A stretch of DNA of 64,000 nt from Budvicia diplopodorum (GCF_009800925.1 NZ_WOYF01000014.1:30569-94568); one strand, 5' to 3'. Shown: positions 18,829 through 31,036, counted from the first letter of the stretch. Notes: generated by a model not told the origin, from the letters alone. Numbers and translations: made by a program.

Positions 18829-19308
18829 ATGAGTCACTCACCGGTTATCAAAACCTCTGGAATCGATAATGTCAGCTTCGGCACCAACGTTACCGTTGTT
18901 CAGCCAGTTAATATCTATGGCAGCTTTATTGGAGATGATGCCTTTATCGGTCCCTTTGTTGAAATACAAAAAAATACCCACATCGGTCAACGTACTAAAA
19001 TTCAGTCCCATAGCTTTTTGTGTGAATACACCACTATCGGTAACGACTGCTTTATCGGTCACGGCGTGATGTTTGCCAACGATATGTTTAGAAACGGTAA
19101 GCCAGACGCCCGGCCGGAATCATGGGCCCGTATTACTATTGGAAATAGCGTATCCATTGGTTCGAATGCCACAATTCTTGCCGTTAGTATTTGCAACAAC
19201 GTGGTTATCGGCGCTGGTTCAGTCGTCACCAAAAACATTTCCGCACCCGGTATCTATGCCGGAAATCCGGCCAGATTGCTACGGCATCTGCCCCATGACG
19301 CCGCCTGA
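18829..19308 (+). CDS. Left-handed beta-helix (hexapeptide repeat) acyltransferase
   Basis: 159 residues built from hexapeptide repeats: VTVVQPVNIYGSFIGDDAFIG, FVEIQKNTHIGQRTKI, HSFLCEYTTIGNDCFIGHGVMF, RITIGNSVSIGSNATIL and NNVVIGAGSVVTKNI, closing with the typical PGIYAGNPARLLR. Such trimers transfer acetyl groups from acetyl-CoA. The closest remembered relatives are the sugar N- or O-acetyltransferases of surface-polysaccharide synthesis (WbpD/WlbB/FdtC-like, with the GHGVMFAND segment). The substrate cannot be told from sequence, and no polysaccharide genes are nearby. Confidence 0.88.
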   Translation: MSHSPVIKTSGIDNVSFGTNVTVVQPVNIYGSFIGDDAFIGPFVEIQKNTHIGQRTKIQSHSFLCEYTTIGNDCFIGHGVMFANDMFRNGKPDARPESWARITIGNSVSIGSNATILAVSICNNVVIGAGSVVTKNISAPGIYAGNPARLLRHLPHDAA

Positions 19309-19357
19309 CCTAGGCGTAATTTGCGATATCCAAGCCGCGGATTATCATGCCGAACGG

Positions 19358-21265
<1,908 letters not shown>

Positions 21266-21304
21266 TTATTGTGTGACGATGCTTTATGCTTCGCCGCAGC
21301 GGTG

Positions 21305-21310
21305 TATACT
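21305..21310 (+). promoter_or_regulatory. Probable -10 element of the gmk operon
   Basis: TATACT in the sequence GGTGTATACTATACAGG, 61 bases before the gmk ATG. A -35 match is poor (around CTTTATG at 21282-21288), so the assignment is tentative. Confidence 0.4.
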
Positions 21311-21370
21311 ATACAGGGATTTTGCACGCTTCTATTTTAGACAATTCACCAACAACAAACAGACACAATA

Positions 21371-21994
21371 ATGGCTAAAGGTACGCTTTACATTATCTCC
21401 GCCCCAAGCGGCGCAGGGAAATCCAGCCTTATTCAGGCTCTATTAAAAACTCAGCCAGCTTATGATATGCAGGTTTCTATATCTCACACCACGCGGGATA
21501 AACGACCGGGCGAAGTTGAGGGTGAGCATTATTATTATGTGTCCGTTGATGAATTTAAACGGCTAATTAAAGAAGATACATTTTTAGAATACGCCGAAGT
21601 TTTTGGTAATTATTACGGCACGTCAAAACCAAAAATTGAACGCGTTTTATCTCAAGGCATTGACGTTTTCTTAGATATTGACTGGCAGGGTGCTCGTCAA
21701 ATCCGTGAAAAAATGCCGCACAGCCGCAGCATATTTATTTTACCACCGTCGAAAGACGAACTGGCTCGGCGCCTTCAGAACAGAGGGCAAGATAGTGACG
21801 AAATTATCGCTGGTCGTATGGATAAAGCCATACAAGAAATTTCTCACTATGCAGAGTACAATTATCTGATTATTAATGATGACTTTGATTTAGCTCTACA
21901 CGACCTGAAGGCAATTGTTCGTACCGAACGACTGCTGTTAGATCGTCAAAAACAGCGAAATGAAGCTTTAATCAGTAAACTATTGGCAGACTGA
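21371..21994 (+). CDS. gmk: Guanylate kinase
   Basis: Phosphorylates GMP to GDP with ATP. The 207-residue protein has the P-loop [18 protein letters not shown]-binding segments [21 protein letters not shown] and [31 protein letters not shown] and the lid [14 protein letters not shown]. It is the first gene of gmk-rpoZ-spoT-trmH-recG; GDP made here feeds the (p)ppGpp chemistry of SpoT two genes later. Confidence 0.98.
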   Translation: MAKGTLYIISAPSGAGKSSLIQALLKTQPAYDMQVSISHTTRDKRPGEVEGEHYYYVSVDEFKRLIKEDTFLEYAEVFGNYYGTSKPKIERVLSQGIDVFLDIDWQGARQIREKMPHSRSIFILPPSKDELARRLQNRGQDSDEIIAGRMDKAIQEISHYAEYNYLIINDDFDLALHDLKAIVRTERLLLDRQKQRNEALISKLLAD

Positions 21995-22047
21995 GGCCGG
22001 TTTAAGTATCATGCCCAGTCCTTTCTTTATCTGTGGAGTTTCACAAT

Positions 22048-22323
22048 ATGGCACGCGTAACCGTACAAGACGCTGTAGAAAAAATTGGTAACCGCTTTGA
22101 CCTCGTTCTGGTCGCGGCTCGCCGGGCTCGTCAACTTCAGACTCAGGGTAAAGATCCCCTCGTTCCGGAAGAGAACGATAAATATACCGTTATTGCACTG
22201 CGTGAAATCGAAGAAGGCCTGATCACCGGTCAAATCCTTGATTCAAACGCGCGTCAGGAACAGCACGAGCAGGATGCTGCAGAAATGCAAGCGGTCACCG
22301 CCATTGCTGAAGGCCGTCGTTAA
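22048..22323 (+). CDS. rpoZ: RNA polymerase omega subunit
   Basis: Small subunit that helps assemble RNA polymerase around beta-prime and forms part of ppGpp site 1. The start at 22048 gives [21 protein letters not shown], identical to E. coli; an in-frame ATG 15 bases earlier lacks a ribosome site, whereas GTGGAG precedes the chosen one. Length is 91 residues, ending TAIAEGRR. Confidence 0.98.
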   Translation: MARVTVQDAVEKIGNRFDLVLVAARRARQLQTQGKDPLVPEENDKYTVIALREIEEGLITGQILDSNARQEQHEQDAAEMQAVTAIAEGRR

Positions 22324-22342
22324 TTAAGGCGGCGTAACTACT

Positions 22343-24451
22343 TTGTACCTGTTTGAAAGCCTTAATATACTGGCTAAACAATACTTGCCGGATGAGCAAA
22401 TTGAGTGCCTCAAACAGGCATACATTGTTGCGCGTGATGCCCATGAAGGGCAAGCCCGCTCCAGCGGTGAACCTTACATTACCCATCCAGTCGCGGTGGC
22501 CGGCATTCTTGCAGGTATGCGTCTGGACTATGAAACGCTAACCGCAGCACTCCTTCATGACACCATCGAAGACACATCGGTAACCTATCAGGACGTCGAA
22601 CAGCGTTTTGGAAAAAGCGTTGCCGAGCTGGTCAACGGTGTGTCAAAGCTCGATAAACTCAAGTTTCGCGACAAGAAAGAGGCGCAGGCCGAAAACTTCC
22701 GCAAAATGATCATGGCGATGGTACAAGATATCCGCGTCATTCTGATCAAACTGGCTGACCGTACGCATAATATGCGCACGCTGGGCGCACTCCGCCCAGA
22801 TAAACGTCGTCGCATTGCCCGCGAAACCCTTGAGATATACAGCCCGCTAGCCCACCGGCTAGGTATCCATCATCTTAAAATCGAACTGGAAGAGCTCGGT
22901 TTTGAAGCGCTGTATCCAAACCGTTATCGCGTTCTGAAAGAGGTGGTCAAAGCCGCCCGCGGCAATCGTAAAGAGATGATTCAAAAAATTCTCTCTGAGA
23001 TTGACGGCAGGCTAAAAGAGGCTGGCATCCCTTGTCGCGTCAGCGGTCGTGAAAAGCATCTGTATTCTATCTACCGCAAAATGCACCATAAAGAGCAGCG
23101 TTTTCACTCGATCATGGACATCTATGCGTTCCGCATTATCGTCAGCGAAGTGGATACCTGCTATCGCGCGTTAGGTCAGGCCCATAGCCTGTATAAACCG
23201 CGCCCGGGCAGAATCAAAGACTATATTGCCATTCCCAAAGCCAACGGCTATCAGTCGCTGCACACCTCGCTAATCGGCCCTCATGGCGTTCCCGTCGAAG
23301 TACAAATTCGTACCGAAGACATGGACCAAATGGCTGAAATGGGCGTGGCTGCACACTGGGCGTATAAAGAGAAAGGCGAATCCGGCACCGCCGCGCAAAT
23401 TCGCGCTCAACGCTGGATGCAAAGCCTGCTTGAGCTACAGCAAAGCGCCGGTAGCTCATTTGAATTTATTGAAAGCGTAAAATCAGATCTGTTCCCGGAC
23501 GAAATTTACGTTTTCACGCCGAAAGGCCGGATTGTCGAACTACAGGCGGGAGCAACGCCGGTGGACTTCGCCTATGCGGTGCATACCGATATCGGTCATG
23601 CCTGCGTTGGTTCTCGTGTCGATCGCCAACCTTACCCGCTCTCCCAAGAGCTGCATAACGGCCAGACGGTAGAGATTATTACCGCGCCGGGCGCACGCCC
23701 GAATGCCGCGTGGCTAAACTTTGTCGTCAGTTCTAAAGCCCGGACCAAAATCCGCCAAATGTTGAAAAACCTCAAGCGTGACGATTCAATTGGTCTGGGG
23801 CGGAGGCTGTTAAATCACGCCTTAGGGCAGGGCCGCAAGATTGCCGATATCGAACCGCAAAATCTGAACCGTGAACTGAAACGGCTGAAGCTGGCCACCC
23901 TTGACGATTTACTGGCCGAAGTAGGTCTAGGCAACGTCATGAGCGTGATGATTGCAAAAAACCTACTGAATGAAGAAAACGTTGAAATTGAACCCGCAAT
24001 CAACGGGCGTAAGCTGGCTATTCGCGGCGCAGACGGTATTTTGCTGACCTTCGCTAAGTGCTGCCGTCCTATTCCGGGCGACCCTATTATTGCGCATGTT
24101 AGCCCGGGTAAAGGGTTAGTTATTCACCATGAATCCTGTCGGAATATTCGCGGCTACCAAAAAGAACCAGAAAAATTCATGGCCGTTGAGTGGGCAGAAG
24201 ATACTGAGCAAGAATTTATTGCCGAAATCAAAGTCGAGATGTTTAACCATCAGGGCGTGCTGGCTAACCTAACCGCAGAAATTAACTCGGCTAAGTCCAA
24301 TATTCAGAGCCTGAATACGGAAGAAAAAGACGGCCGAGTTTACGTTGCCTTTATCAGGTTAACTACGCTTAACCGCGTCCATCTGGCCAATATAATGCGT
24401 AAAATTCGTATTATGCCGGATGTCATAAAAGTCACCCGTAACCGAAATTAA
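22343..24451 (+). CDS. spoT: SpoT, bifunctional (p)ppGpp hydrolase/synthetase
   Basis: Hydrolyses (p)ppGpp and makes it weakly, setting the alarmone level in nutrient and fatty-acid stress. The start is TTG (MYLFESLN), 19 bases after rpoZ with AAGGCGG ahead, as in E. coli. Domains in order: HD hydrolase (HPVAVAGIL, LLHDTIEDT, KLADRTHNMRTL; about 20-200), synthetase-like (GREKHLYSIYRKM, YKPRPGRIKDYIAIPKANGYQSLHT; about 230-370), TGS (DEIYVFTPKGRIVEL; about 385-450), a Cys-containing zinc-finger region (FAKCCRPIPGD, HHESCRNI) and C-terminal ACT (about 625-702). 702 residues is the usual length. Confidence 0.98.
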   Translation: MYLFESLNILAKQYLPDEQIECLKQAYIVARDAHEGQARSSGEPYITHPVAVAGILAGMRLDYETLTAALLHDTIEDTSVTYQDVEQRFGKSVAELVNGVSKLDKLKFRDKKEAQAENFRKMIMAMVQDIRVILIKLADRTHNMRTLGALRPDKRRRIARETLEIYSPLAHRLGIHHLKIELEELGFEALYPNRYRVLKEVVKAARGNRKEMIQKILSEIDGRLKEAGIPCRVSGREKHLYSIYRKMHHKEQRFHSIMDIYAFRIIVSEVDTCYRALGQAHSLYKPRPGRIKDYIAIPKANGYQSLHTSLIGPHGVPVEVQIRTEDMDQMAEMGVAAHWAYKEKGESGTAAQIRAQRWMQSLLELQQSAGSSFEFIESVKSDLFPDEIYVFTPKGRIVELQAGATPVDFAYAVHTDIGHACVGSRVDRQPYPLSQELHNGQTVEIITAPGARPNAAWLNFVVSSKARTKIRQMLKNLKRDDSIGLGRRLLNHALGQGRKIADIEPQNLNRELKRLKLATLDDLLAEVGLGNVMSVMIAKNLLNEENVEIEPAINGRKLAIRGADGILLTFAKCCRPIPGDPIIAHVSPGKGLVIHHESCRNIRGYQKEPEKFMAVEWAEDTEQEFIAEIKVEMFNHQGVLANLTAEINSAKSNIQSLNTEEKDGRVYVAFIRLTTLNRVHLANIMRKIRIMPDVIKVTRNRN

Positions 24452-24456
24452 TTCTT

Positions 24457-25164
24457 ATGTCCCCTGAACGCTTCGCACGGATACGCCATATGCTTGTTAC
24501 CCGGCAAACCGACCTGACGGTTTGTCTGGAACAGGTACATAAACCCCATAACGTCTCTGCGATTATCCGTACCGCTGACGCCGTTGGCGTACATGAAGTT
24601 CACGCCGTATGGCCTCATGAGCGGATGAAAACGCAGGTCGCCAGCGCAGCGGGTAGTAACAGCTGGGTACAGGTAAAAACTCACCGCGATATCGCCGATG
24701 CAGTCAGCCATTTAAAACGGCAGGGCATGCAAGTCCTTGCGACTAATCTGTCAGATAACGCGGTTGATTTTCGTGAGATAGACTACACCCGCCCGACCTG
24801 CATACTGCTCGGTCAGGAAAAAACTGGCATTACCCAAGAAGCGTTGGCATTAGCCGACAGGGATATCATTGTGCCAATGATCGGAATGGTTCAGTCGCTT
24901 AACGTCTCCGTCGCATCAGCCATTATTCTGTATGAAGCCCAGCGCCAGCGTCAGATGGCGGGCCTGTACAACCGTCTAAATAGCCCGCTGGACCACGAAG
25001 AGCAACAGCGTTTTCTGTTCGAAGGCGGTTACCCTGTGCTGGCCAACGTTGCCAAGCGCAAAAACTTACCCCGCCCGCATATTGACGATCAAGGCCAGAT
25101 CGTTGCCGATGAAGGCTGGTGGGCGGCAATGCAGGCACTCAAGCCAAAGCGGCTGAGGCCTTAA
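24457..25164 (+). CDS. trmH: TrmH, tRNA (guanosine-18-2'-O)-methyltransferase
   Basis: SPOUT-class methyltransferase making Gm18 in the tRNA D-loop. Signatures are VHKPHNVSAIIRTADAVGVHEVHAVWP and AGSNSWVQV, then the knot motifs CILLGQEKTGIT and IIVPMIGMVQSLNVSVASAIIL. It starts five bases after the spoT stop, so it is translationally linked. The product has 235 residues, slightly longer than in E. coli. Confidence 0.97.
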   Translation: MSPERFARIRHMLVTRQTDLTVCLEQVHKPHNVSAIIRTADAVGVHEVHAVWPHERMKTQVASAAGSNSWVQVKTHRDIADAVSHLKRQGMQVLATNLSDNAVDFREIDYTRPTCILLGQEKTGITQEALALADRDIIVPMIGMVQSLNVSVASAIILYEAQRQRQMAGLYNRLNSPLDHEEQQRFLFEGGYPVLANVAKRKNLPRPHIDDQGQIVADEGWWAAMQALKPKRLRP

Positions 25165-25165
25165 G

Positions 25166-27247
25166 ATGCAAGGCCGCCTGCTGGACGCCATTTCGCTGAA
25201 CACGCTGTCCGGCGTGGGCGCTAGTCAGGCTGAGAAACTAGCCAAAATAGGCCTATATAATATTCAGGATCTGCTGTTCCACCTGCCCCTGCGCTACGAA
25301 GACCGCACCAAACTTTATCCTATCGGCGATTTAATGCCGGGACTACACGTGACCGTTGAAGGGGAAGTAATACGCAGCGATATCGCCTTTGGCCGCCGCC
25401 AGATGCTGACCTGTCAGATAACCGACGGCACCGGCGTTCTGACCCTGCGTTTCTTCAATTTTAATGCCGCAATGAAAAACAGCCTGTCGCCGGGCAAGCG
25501 GGTTAAAGCCTATGGCGAGGTTAAGCGCGGTGCCAACAATGCCGAAATCATTCATCCTGAATATCGCATTCAGGGAGATAACAGCGCCATCGAGTTAGAA
25601 GAAGCCCTGACGCCGGTTTATTCCACCACCGAAGGCGTACGTCAGGCGACCTTACGCAAACTCACCGATCAGGCGCTTAAGCTGCTAGATACCTGCGCTA
25701 TTAGCGAGCTTCTGCCACAGGAACTCAGCGCTAACTTAATCAGCCTGCCCGATGCGCTGCGCACGCTACACCGCCCGCCGCCGGATACCCAGCTAACCGA
25801 TCTCGAGCAGGGTAAGCACCCGGCCCAGCGCCGGCTGATACTGGAAGAGCTGCTGGCGCATAATTTAAGCATGCTTTCAGCCCGTGCCGGAGCGCAAAGC
25901 TACAGCGCTTGGCCGCTGAAAGATAGCGGCACGCTGGTACAGCAAATGCTGGCTGCCCTGCCGTTTAAGCCTACCAATGCTCAACGCCGCGTGGTTACTG
26001 ATATTCAGCAGGATATGGTGAAACCCTTCCCGATGATGCGGCTGGTGCAGGGCGACGTGGGCTCAGGTAAAACGCTGGTAGCCGCGCTGGCAGCTCTCAT
26101 TGCCATTGAAAACGGTAAACAGGTTGCGTTAATGGCACCGACAGAACTGTTGGCCGAACAGCACGCTAACAACTTTCGCCTGTGGTTTGAACCATTGGGT
26201 GTCAAAGTCGGCTGGCTGGCCGGTAAGCAAAAGGGCAAAGCGCGGCAGGAACAAATGGCCGCCATCGCCTCGGGAGAGGTCTCGATGATTGTCGGTACCC
26301 ACGCCATTTTTCAGGAGCAGGTAAAATTCTCCGGACTGGCATTAGTGATTATCGATGAACAACACCGGTTTGGCGTGCACCAGCGACTGGCCCTGTGGGA
26401 AAAAGGCCAAGAGCAGGGCTTTCACCCACACCAGTTAGTCATGACCGCAACCCCAATCCCCCGAACGCTGGCAATGACTGCCTATGCCGATATGGACACC
26501 TCAGTTATCGATGAGCTACCGCCGGGGCGAACGCCGGTTACCACCGTTGCCATTCCGGACTCCCGTAGAGAAGAGATTATTCAACGGGTCAGAAGCGCCT
26601 GTAAGCTGGAAAATCGTCAGGCTTACTGGGTCTGTACGCTAATTGAAGAATCCGAACTGTTGGAAGCTCAGGCCGCCGAAGCGACAACGGAAGGCTTGAA
26701 AGAAGCGCTCCCCGAACTGACTATTGGTTTGGTTCACGGCCGAATGAAAGGCGCAGAAAAACAGGCAATTATGCAGGCTTTCAAGCTGGGTGAAATTCAG
26801 CTGCTGGTGGCGACCACGGTCATTGAAGTTGGCGTAGACGTACCCAACGCCAGCCTGATGATTATCGAAAACCCTGAACGCCTTGGTCTGGCCCAACTCC
26901 ATCAGCTTAGAGGCCGCGTCGGGCGGGGTGCGGTGGCATCCCACTGCGTACTGCTGTACAAAACTCCGCTGAGTAAAACGGCGCAAAAACGCCTTCAGGT
27001 ATTACGCGATAGCAACGACGGCTTTGTCATTGCCCAGAAGGATTTAGAAATTCGCGGGCCAGGCGAGCTATTAGGCACTCGCCAGACCGGCGTAACTGAG
27101 TTTAAAGTCGCAGACTTACTGCGCGATCAAGGCATGATCCCCGAAGTTCAGCGCGCTGCGCGCTATATTCACCAGCAGCACCCTCAACACGCTAAAGCGC
27201 TGATCGAACGCTGGCTGCCCGAAAGCTCAAGGTATACGCACGCCTGA
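25166..27247 (+). CDS. recG: RecG, ATP-dependent branched-DNA helicase
   Basis: Double-stranded DNA translocase that regresses stalled forks and processes recombination intermediates. In order: the wedge/OB domain (HVTVEGEVIRSDIAFGRRQML, about 45-160), SF2 helicase with Walker A GDVGSGKTLVAALAAL (about 295), the DEQH box IIDEQHRFGVHQR, motif III MTATPIPRTLAM, and VEVGVDVPNASLMIIENPERLGL-type motif V with QLRGRVGRG (motif VI). It begins one base after the trmH stop and closes the gmk operon. 693 residues is normal. Confidence 0.98.
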   Translation: MQGRLLDAISLNTLSGVGASQAEKLAKIGLYNIQDLLFHLPLRYEDRTKLYPIGDLMPGLHVTVEGEVIRSDIAFGRRQMLTCQITDGTGVLTLRFFNFNAAMKNSLSPGKRVKAYGEVKRGANNAEIIHPEYRIQGDNSAIELEEALTPVYSTTEGVRQATLRKLTDQALKLLDTCAISELLPQELSANLISLPDALRTLHRPPPDTQLTDLEQGKHPAQRRLILEELLAHNLSMLSARAGAQSYSAWPLKDSGTLVQQMLAALPFKPTNAQRRVVTDIQQDMVKPFPMMRLVQGDVGSGKTLVAALAALIAIENGKQVALMAPTELLAEQHANNFRLWFEPLGVKVGWLAGKQKGKARQEQMAAIASGEVSMIVGTHAIFQEQVKFSGLALVIIDEQHRFGVHQRLALWEKGQEQGFHPHQLVMTATPIPRTLAMTAYADMDTSVIDELPPGRTPVTTVAIPDSRREEIIQRVRSACKLENRQAYWVCTLIEESELLEAQAAEATTEGLKEALPELTIGLVHGRMKGAEKQAIMQAFKLGEIQLLVATTVIEVGVDVPNASLMIIENPERLGLAQLHQLRGRVGRGAVASHCVLLYKTPLSKTAQKRLQVLRDSNDGFVIAQKDLEIRGPGELLGTRQTGVTEFKVADLLRDQGMIPEVQRAARYIHQQHPQHAKALIERWLPESSRYTHA

Positions 27248-27350
27248 CCGGGCGCTTAAGCCCTTGCTCTTGTTTTTCAGCTCACCACCATTGCGCCATC
27301 GGCCAGCCGCGGCTTTTTATCATCAAGCCAGACTGAGAGAAAAATAAGGA

Positions 27351-27366
27351 AAGCAAACGATTGCTA
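27351..27366 (+). promoter_or_regulatory. PurR box upstream of xanP
   Basis: AAGCAAACGATTGCTA matches the PurR operator (ACGCAAACGTTTKCNT) in its CpG centre and both GCAAAC/TTGC arms, 57 bases before the xanP start. Purine repression of a xanthine permease is consistent. Confidence 0.75.
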
Positions 27367-27422
27367 TCGCAAAAAATATCATTAAAATGCGCTCTTTGTG
27401 GCTTTAGAGGTTTTATATTTTA

Positions 27423-28829
27423 ATGATGGCTAGCAGCTCACATTCCCCGACTGACACAGTCAGCAGTCCAAACACCGGCGATAAAAAATCTAACAGTGAA
27501 CTGATTTATCACCTTGAAGACCGCCCGCCGCTCCCCCAAACGCTGTTCGCTGCGCTTCAGCATTTATTGGCCATGTTCGTTGCGGTAATTACCCCTGCGA
27601 TGTTGATTTGTCAGGCTCTGGGTTTACCGGCTCAGGATACCCAACGCATCATCAGCATGTCGCTGTTCGCTTCTGGCCTAGCCTCTATTTTACAAATTCG
27701 CACTTGGGGGCCGGTGGGTTCTGGCCTGCTGTCTATTCAGGGTACCAGCTTTAACTTTGTTGCTCCGCTGATTATGGGTGGTATTGCTCTTAAAAATGAA
27801 GGTGCCGATGTACCAACCATGATGGCGACCCTGTTCGGTACGCTGATGCTGGCCTCCTGTACTGAAATTTTCCTCTCGCGGGTGCTGCATTTAGCCCAGC
27901 GAATCATTACTCCGCTGGTTTCCGGCATCGTGGTCATGATTATCGGCCTGTCGCTGATTCAGGTTGGTCTGATTTCGATCGGCGGCGGCTATAGCGCAAT
28001 GTCTGAAACTAATAATACTTTCGGTTCGCCTAAAAACCTGCTGCTGGCGGGCGTGGTGCTGGCAACCATCATTTTATTAAATCGCCAGAAAAACCCTTAT
28101 TTGCGGGTTTCATCGCTGGTTATCGCTATGGCAACTGGCTATGTACTGGCATGGTTTATGGGCATGCTACCGGAACACGTTAGCGTTGAAAGCCAGCTGA
28201 TTACCATCCCGACGCCGCTGTATTACGGGCTGGGGATCGACTGGACATTGCTGATCCCGCTAATGCTGGTATTTATGATCACTTCGCTGGAAACCATTGG
28301 CGATATCACCGCAACCTCAGACGTTTCGGAACAGCCGGTTACCGGGCCGCTATATATGAAGCGCCTGAAAGGCGGCGTTCTTGCTAATGGCCTGAACTCC
28401 ATGCTTTCGGCGGTGTTTAATACCTTCCCTAACTCATGCTTTGGTCAAAATAACGGGGTTATTCAGTTAACCGGCGTGGCCAGCCGCTACGTTGGCTATA
28501 TTGTCGCCATCATGCTGGTGGTTCTCGGTCTGTTCCCGTTTGTGAGTGACTTAGTACTCAGCATTCCTGAACCTGTACTGGGCGGCGCGACCATCGTGAT
28601 GTTCGGTACCATCGCCGCTTCCGGTGTGCGCATCGTTTCACGGGAACCGCTTAACCGTCGGGCAATCATGATCATGGCGCTGTCACTGGCCGTGGGTTTG
28701 GGCATTTCTCAACAGCCTCAGATTCTACAGTTTGCGCCTGAGTGGCTCAAAACGCTGCTCTCTTCCGGTATTGCCGCGGGCGGAATTACGGCAATAGTGC
28801 TGAATTTAGTATTTCCACATGAGAAGTAA
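27423..28829 (+). CDS. xanP: XanP, xanthine permease
   Basis: Proton-coupled xanthine importer of the NAT/NCS2 family with 14 expected membrane segments. Family markers: [29 protein letters not shown], the conserved [11 protein letters not shown], the [11 protein letters not shown] segment carrying the substrate-site Glu, and the NAT signature within [23 protein letters not shown]. Two consecutive ATGs make the start ambiguous by one residue. The product has 468 residues. Confidence 0.96.
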   Translation: MMASSSHSPTDTVSSPNTGDKKSNSELIYHLEDRPPLPQTLFAALQHLLAMFVAVITPAMLICQALGLPAQDTQRIISMSLFASGLASILQIRTWGPVGSGLLSIQGTSFNFVAPLIMGGIALKNEGADVPTMMATLFGTLMLASCTEIFLSRVLHLAQRIITPLVSGIVVMIIGLSLIQVGLISIGGGYSAMSETNNTFGSPKNLLLAGVVLATIILLNRQKNPYLRVSSLVIAMATGYVLAWFMGMLPEHVSVESQLITIPTPLYYGLGIDWTLLIPLMLVFMITSLETIGDITATSDVSEQPVTGPLYMKRLKGGVLANGLNSMLSAVFNTFPNSCFGQNNGVIQLTGVASRYVGYIVAIMLVVLGLFPFVSDLVLSIPEPVLGGATIVMFGTIAASGVRIVSREPLNRRAIMIMALSLAVGLGISQQPQILQFAPEWLKTLLSSGIAAGGITAIVLNLVFPHEK

Positions 28830-28852
28830 TATCGGCGTAGTACCCTGATTAA

Positions 28853-28882
28853 CTCAGTCCGTGGTTTTACCCACGGGCTGAG
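28853..28882 (+). terminator. Hairpin after xanP
   Basis: CTCAGTCCGTGG and CCACGGGCTGAG form a 12-pair stem (one G-T) with a six-base loop, 23 bases after the stop. There is no T-run. The rest of the gap up to 29173 holds nothing recognisable. Confidence 0.6.
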
Positions 28883-29173
28883 CCTGCTAATAGCCGTGCC
28901 TGACTTAGCTTTCACGTCAGTACTATCGTCAGTGTGGCAAAGGGTGCCGTGTGAAAACAATCGCGCGGCATTCTACCAAATACCTTGAATCAATCACCCG
29001 CTGTCGCTATCTATTTAAAGTAAACCTCTCGGAAATTGAAAAACCTATAAAAGCCTCGGTTGAACAAAAACACGCCTGAATTAACGCATAAATTCGCATT
29101 ATTTTCATTGTGATCCCGTTTTAAATGCGGCATAAAGAGGCTTCATCCCGAAAGTTTATTTCAGGTTCAGACC

Positions 29174-30958
29174 ATGAGATTCATCCGAAAATTATTATTA
29201 GTCCTGTTATGCCTGATTATTTTGGCATTGGTGGCCGTCTATTTTGTTGGCCAAACCGCTTATGCGGCAAAATGGGTCAGCCAGTGGGTAAATGACAATA
29301 CCCCTTATCAACTGTCGCTGGATAACATCGATTACGACATTACTGAACCGTCACAGTTAGTGCTCAACGGCGTTGAGCTGAAGCAGCAACGGCGGCCAGC
29401 GCTATTAAAAGCGAAAAAAGTCACGCTGGGGCTTACGGCTTCGCTGTGGGAATCACCGCTGCACTTTTCCAGCCTGTTGCTGGAAGAAGGTGCGTTAGAG
29501 CTGTCGTCTAAAACGTCAACCACGCTGGCGTTGAGCAGCGATCGCCTACAGCTAAAAAACATGGCGCTGAATATTGATAATCCGAACTTCAGCATGCAGG
29601 GTGAACGGGTGAACGCCGGGGTTATTCCCTGGACGCTCAGCGGCGAAAACCTGCCGGATACCGATAGTCACTTTGAGCTGAGCGCCGACAGGCTAGTGAT
29701 TAACGGTATTGAAACCGAGCGAGCCTTAGTTCAGGGCGATATTAAAAACCATAGCATTCTGTTTAATAATGTCGGTGCCGATCTGGGCAACGGTTTACTG
29801 ACCGCCAATGGTCAACGTACCGCCGAAGGTAAATGGCTGATAGATTCCCTACGCCTTAGCGATGTGAAATACCAAAGTACGTTAAGCCTTAGCGCCATGC
29901 TGGATCGGTTTTCCCAGCTATCAGGCCATACTGACATGAATATAAAGCGGCTGGATGTACTCAATTCCAATATTCAGGGCCCGTCATGGTCGTTGAGTGA
30001 TTTTTCGCTATCGCTTAAAGAGGTGAATCTCATCAAAGGCGACTGGCAGCTCCAGTCAGGAACGGCAGCAATCAGCGCGCTCGATATCGTTTATAACGAT
30101 CAACACCTGATCAGTCCGGTGTTAGAAATAGAGCTGGAACAAAACAAAGTTAAAATTAAGCAGTTCAGCAGCCGCTGGCAGGATGGACTAATACGCGCCA
30201 GTGGCGAGTGGCAGCGCGATACTCAAACATTAACGCTGGACGATGTCGCGCTGACATCCCTACTTTATACCCTGCCAAAAGAATGGTTGAGCTATTTGCA
30301 GCAGCCTCAGCCGGAATGGCTACGAGAATTGCACATCACCAAGCTCAGTACTAACCGTAATATTATTATTGATATTAACCCGGAATTTCCGTTCCAGTTC
30401 ACGTCGGTCGATCTCAGCGGTAACAATTTACAGTTGATTAAAGACCACCAGTTTGGCCTGTGGCAAGGCTCGCTGACTGTGAATGCCTCAGAAGCCACTT
30501 TAAACAAAATCGACCTGCGCCATCCGTCAGTGGTGTTAACCGCCACGCCGGAAAACGTTCGCTTCACCGAAGGCAGCGCCTTCACTAAAGATGGGCTAAT
30601 CGAAGCGACGGCAGTCGTTGGCCAGCAGGCAGAGCGCCCGCTGCAGCTGACGTTATCCGGCCGTTCTGTACCGGTGAATATGTTACAAAGCTGGGGCTGG
30701 CAGTCGATCCCATTGACAGGCAACGGCAACGTGAACCTACAGCTCACGGGAAATCTAAAAGATAAAGCCAGCGGAAAGCCAGAACTGAAGGGCAATCTAA
30801 AAATGGTCAATGCAGAGGGCCAGCAGTTGACTCAGTACCTGACAAGGCCGGACAGCGGGCAAGCCGACAATAGCGAAATTCAGCAGGACGTAATGCCGAT
30901 AGCCGCGCCGCCAACAATGCCGACAGAGGCATCAGAAGCACCGACCTCTCAGCCTTAA
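29174..30958 (+). CDS. yicH: YicH, AsmA-family inner-membrane protein
   Basis: AsmA-like protein with one N-terminal membrane anchor (MRFIRKLLLVLLCLIILALVA, about 5-26) and a long beta-rich periplasmic region. AsmA-family members form bridge-like lipid conduits between the membranes; a specific role for YicH is not established. Conserved family elements are the N-terminal NDNTPYQLSLDNIDYD and the C-terminal GWQSIPLTGNGNVNLQLTGNL. The product has 594 residues, with a variable Pro/Thr/Ser-rich tail. It is downstream of xanP, as in E. coli. Confidence 0.92.
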   Translation: MRFIRKLLLVLLCLIILALVAVYFVGQTAYAAKWVSQWVNDNTPYQLSLDNIDYDITEPSQLVLNGVELKQQRRPALLKAKKVTLGLTASLWESPLHFSSLLLEEGALELSSKTSTTLALSSDRLQLKNMALNIDNPNFSMQGERVNAGVIPWTLSGENLPDTDSHFELSADRLVINGIETERALVQGDIKNHSILFNNVGADLGNGLLTANGQRTAEGKWLIDSLRLSDVKYQSTLSLSAMLDRFSQLSGHTDMNIKRLDVLNSNIQGPSWSLSDFSLSLKEVNLIKGDWQLQSGTAAISALDIVYNDQHLISPVLEIELEQNKVKIKQFSSRWQDGLIRASGEWQRDTQTLTLDDVALTSLLYTLPKEWLSYLQQPQPEWLRELHITKLSTNRNIIIDINPEFPFQFTSVDLSGNNLQLIKDHQFGLWQGSLTVNASEATLNKIDLRHPSVVLTATPENVRFTEGSAFTKDGLIEATAVVGQQAERPLQLTLSGRSVPVNMLQSWGWQSIPLTGNGNVNLQLTGNLKDKASGKPELKGNLKMVNAEGQQLTQYLTRPDSGQADNSEIQQDVMPIAAPPTMPTEASEAPTSQP

Positions 30959-30963
30959 AACCA

Positions 30964-30996
30964 AACCGGGCATCCGTAATCGACAGATGCCCGGTT
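30964..30996 (+). terminator. Hairpin between convergent yicH and fabY
   Basis: AACCGGGCATC and GATGCCCGGTT make a perfect 11-pair stem around an 11-base loop, five bases after the yicH stop. Short T-runs exist on neither side, so efficiency is uncertain. Confidence 0.65.
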
Positions 30997-31036
30997 ACCT
31001 ACAACGGAAAACGCGCCCAATCTTGCGGCCGGTTAA

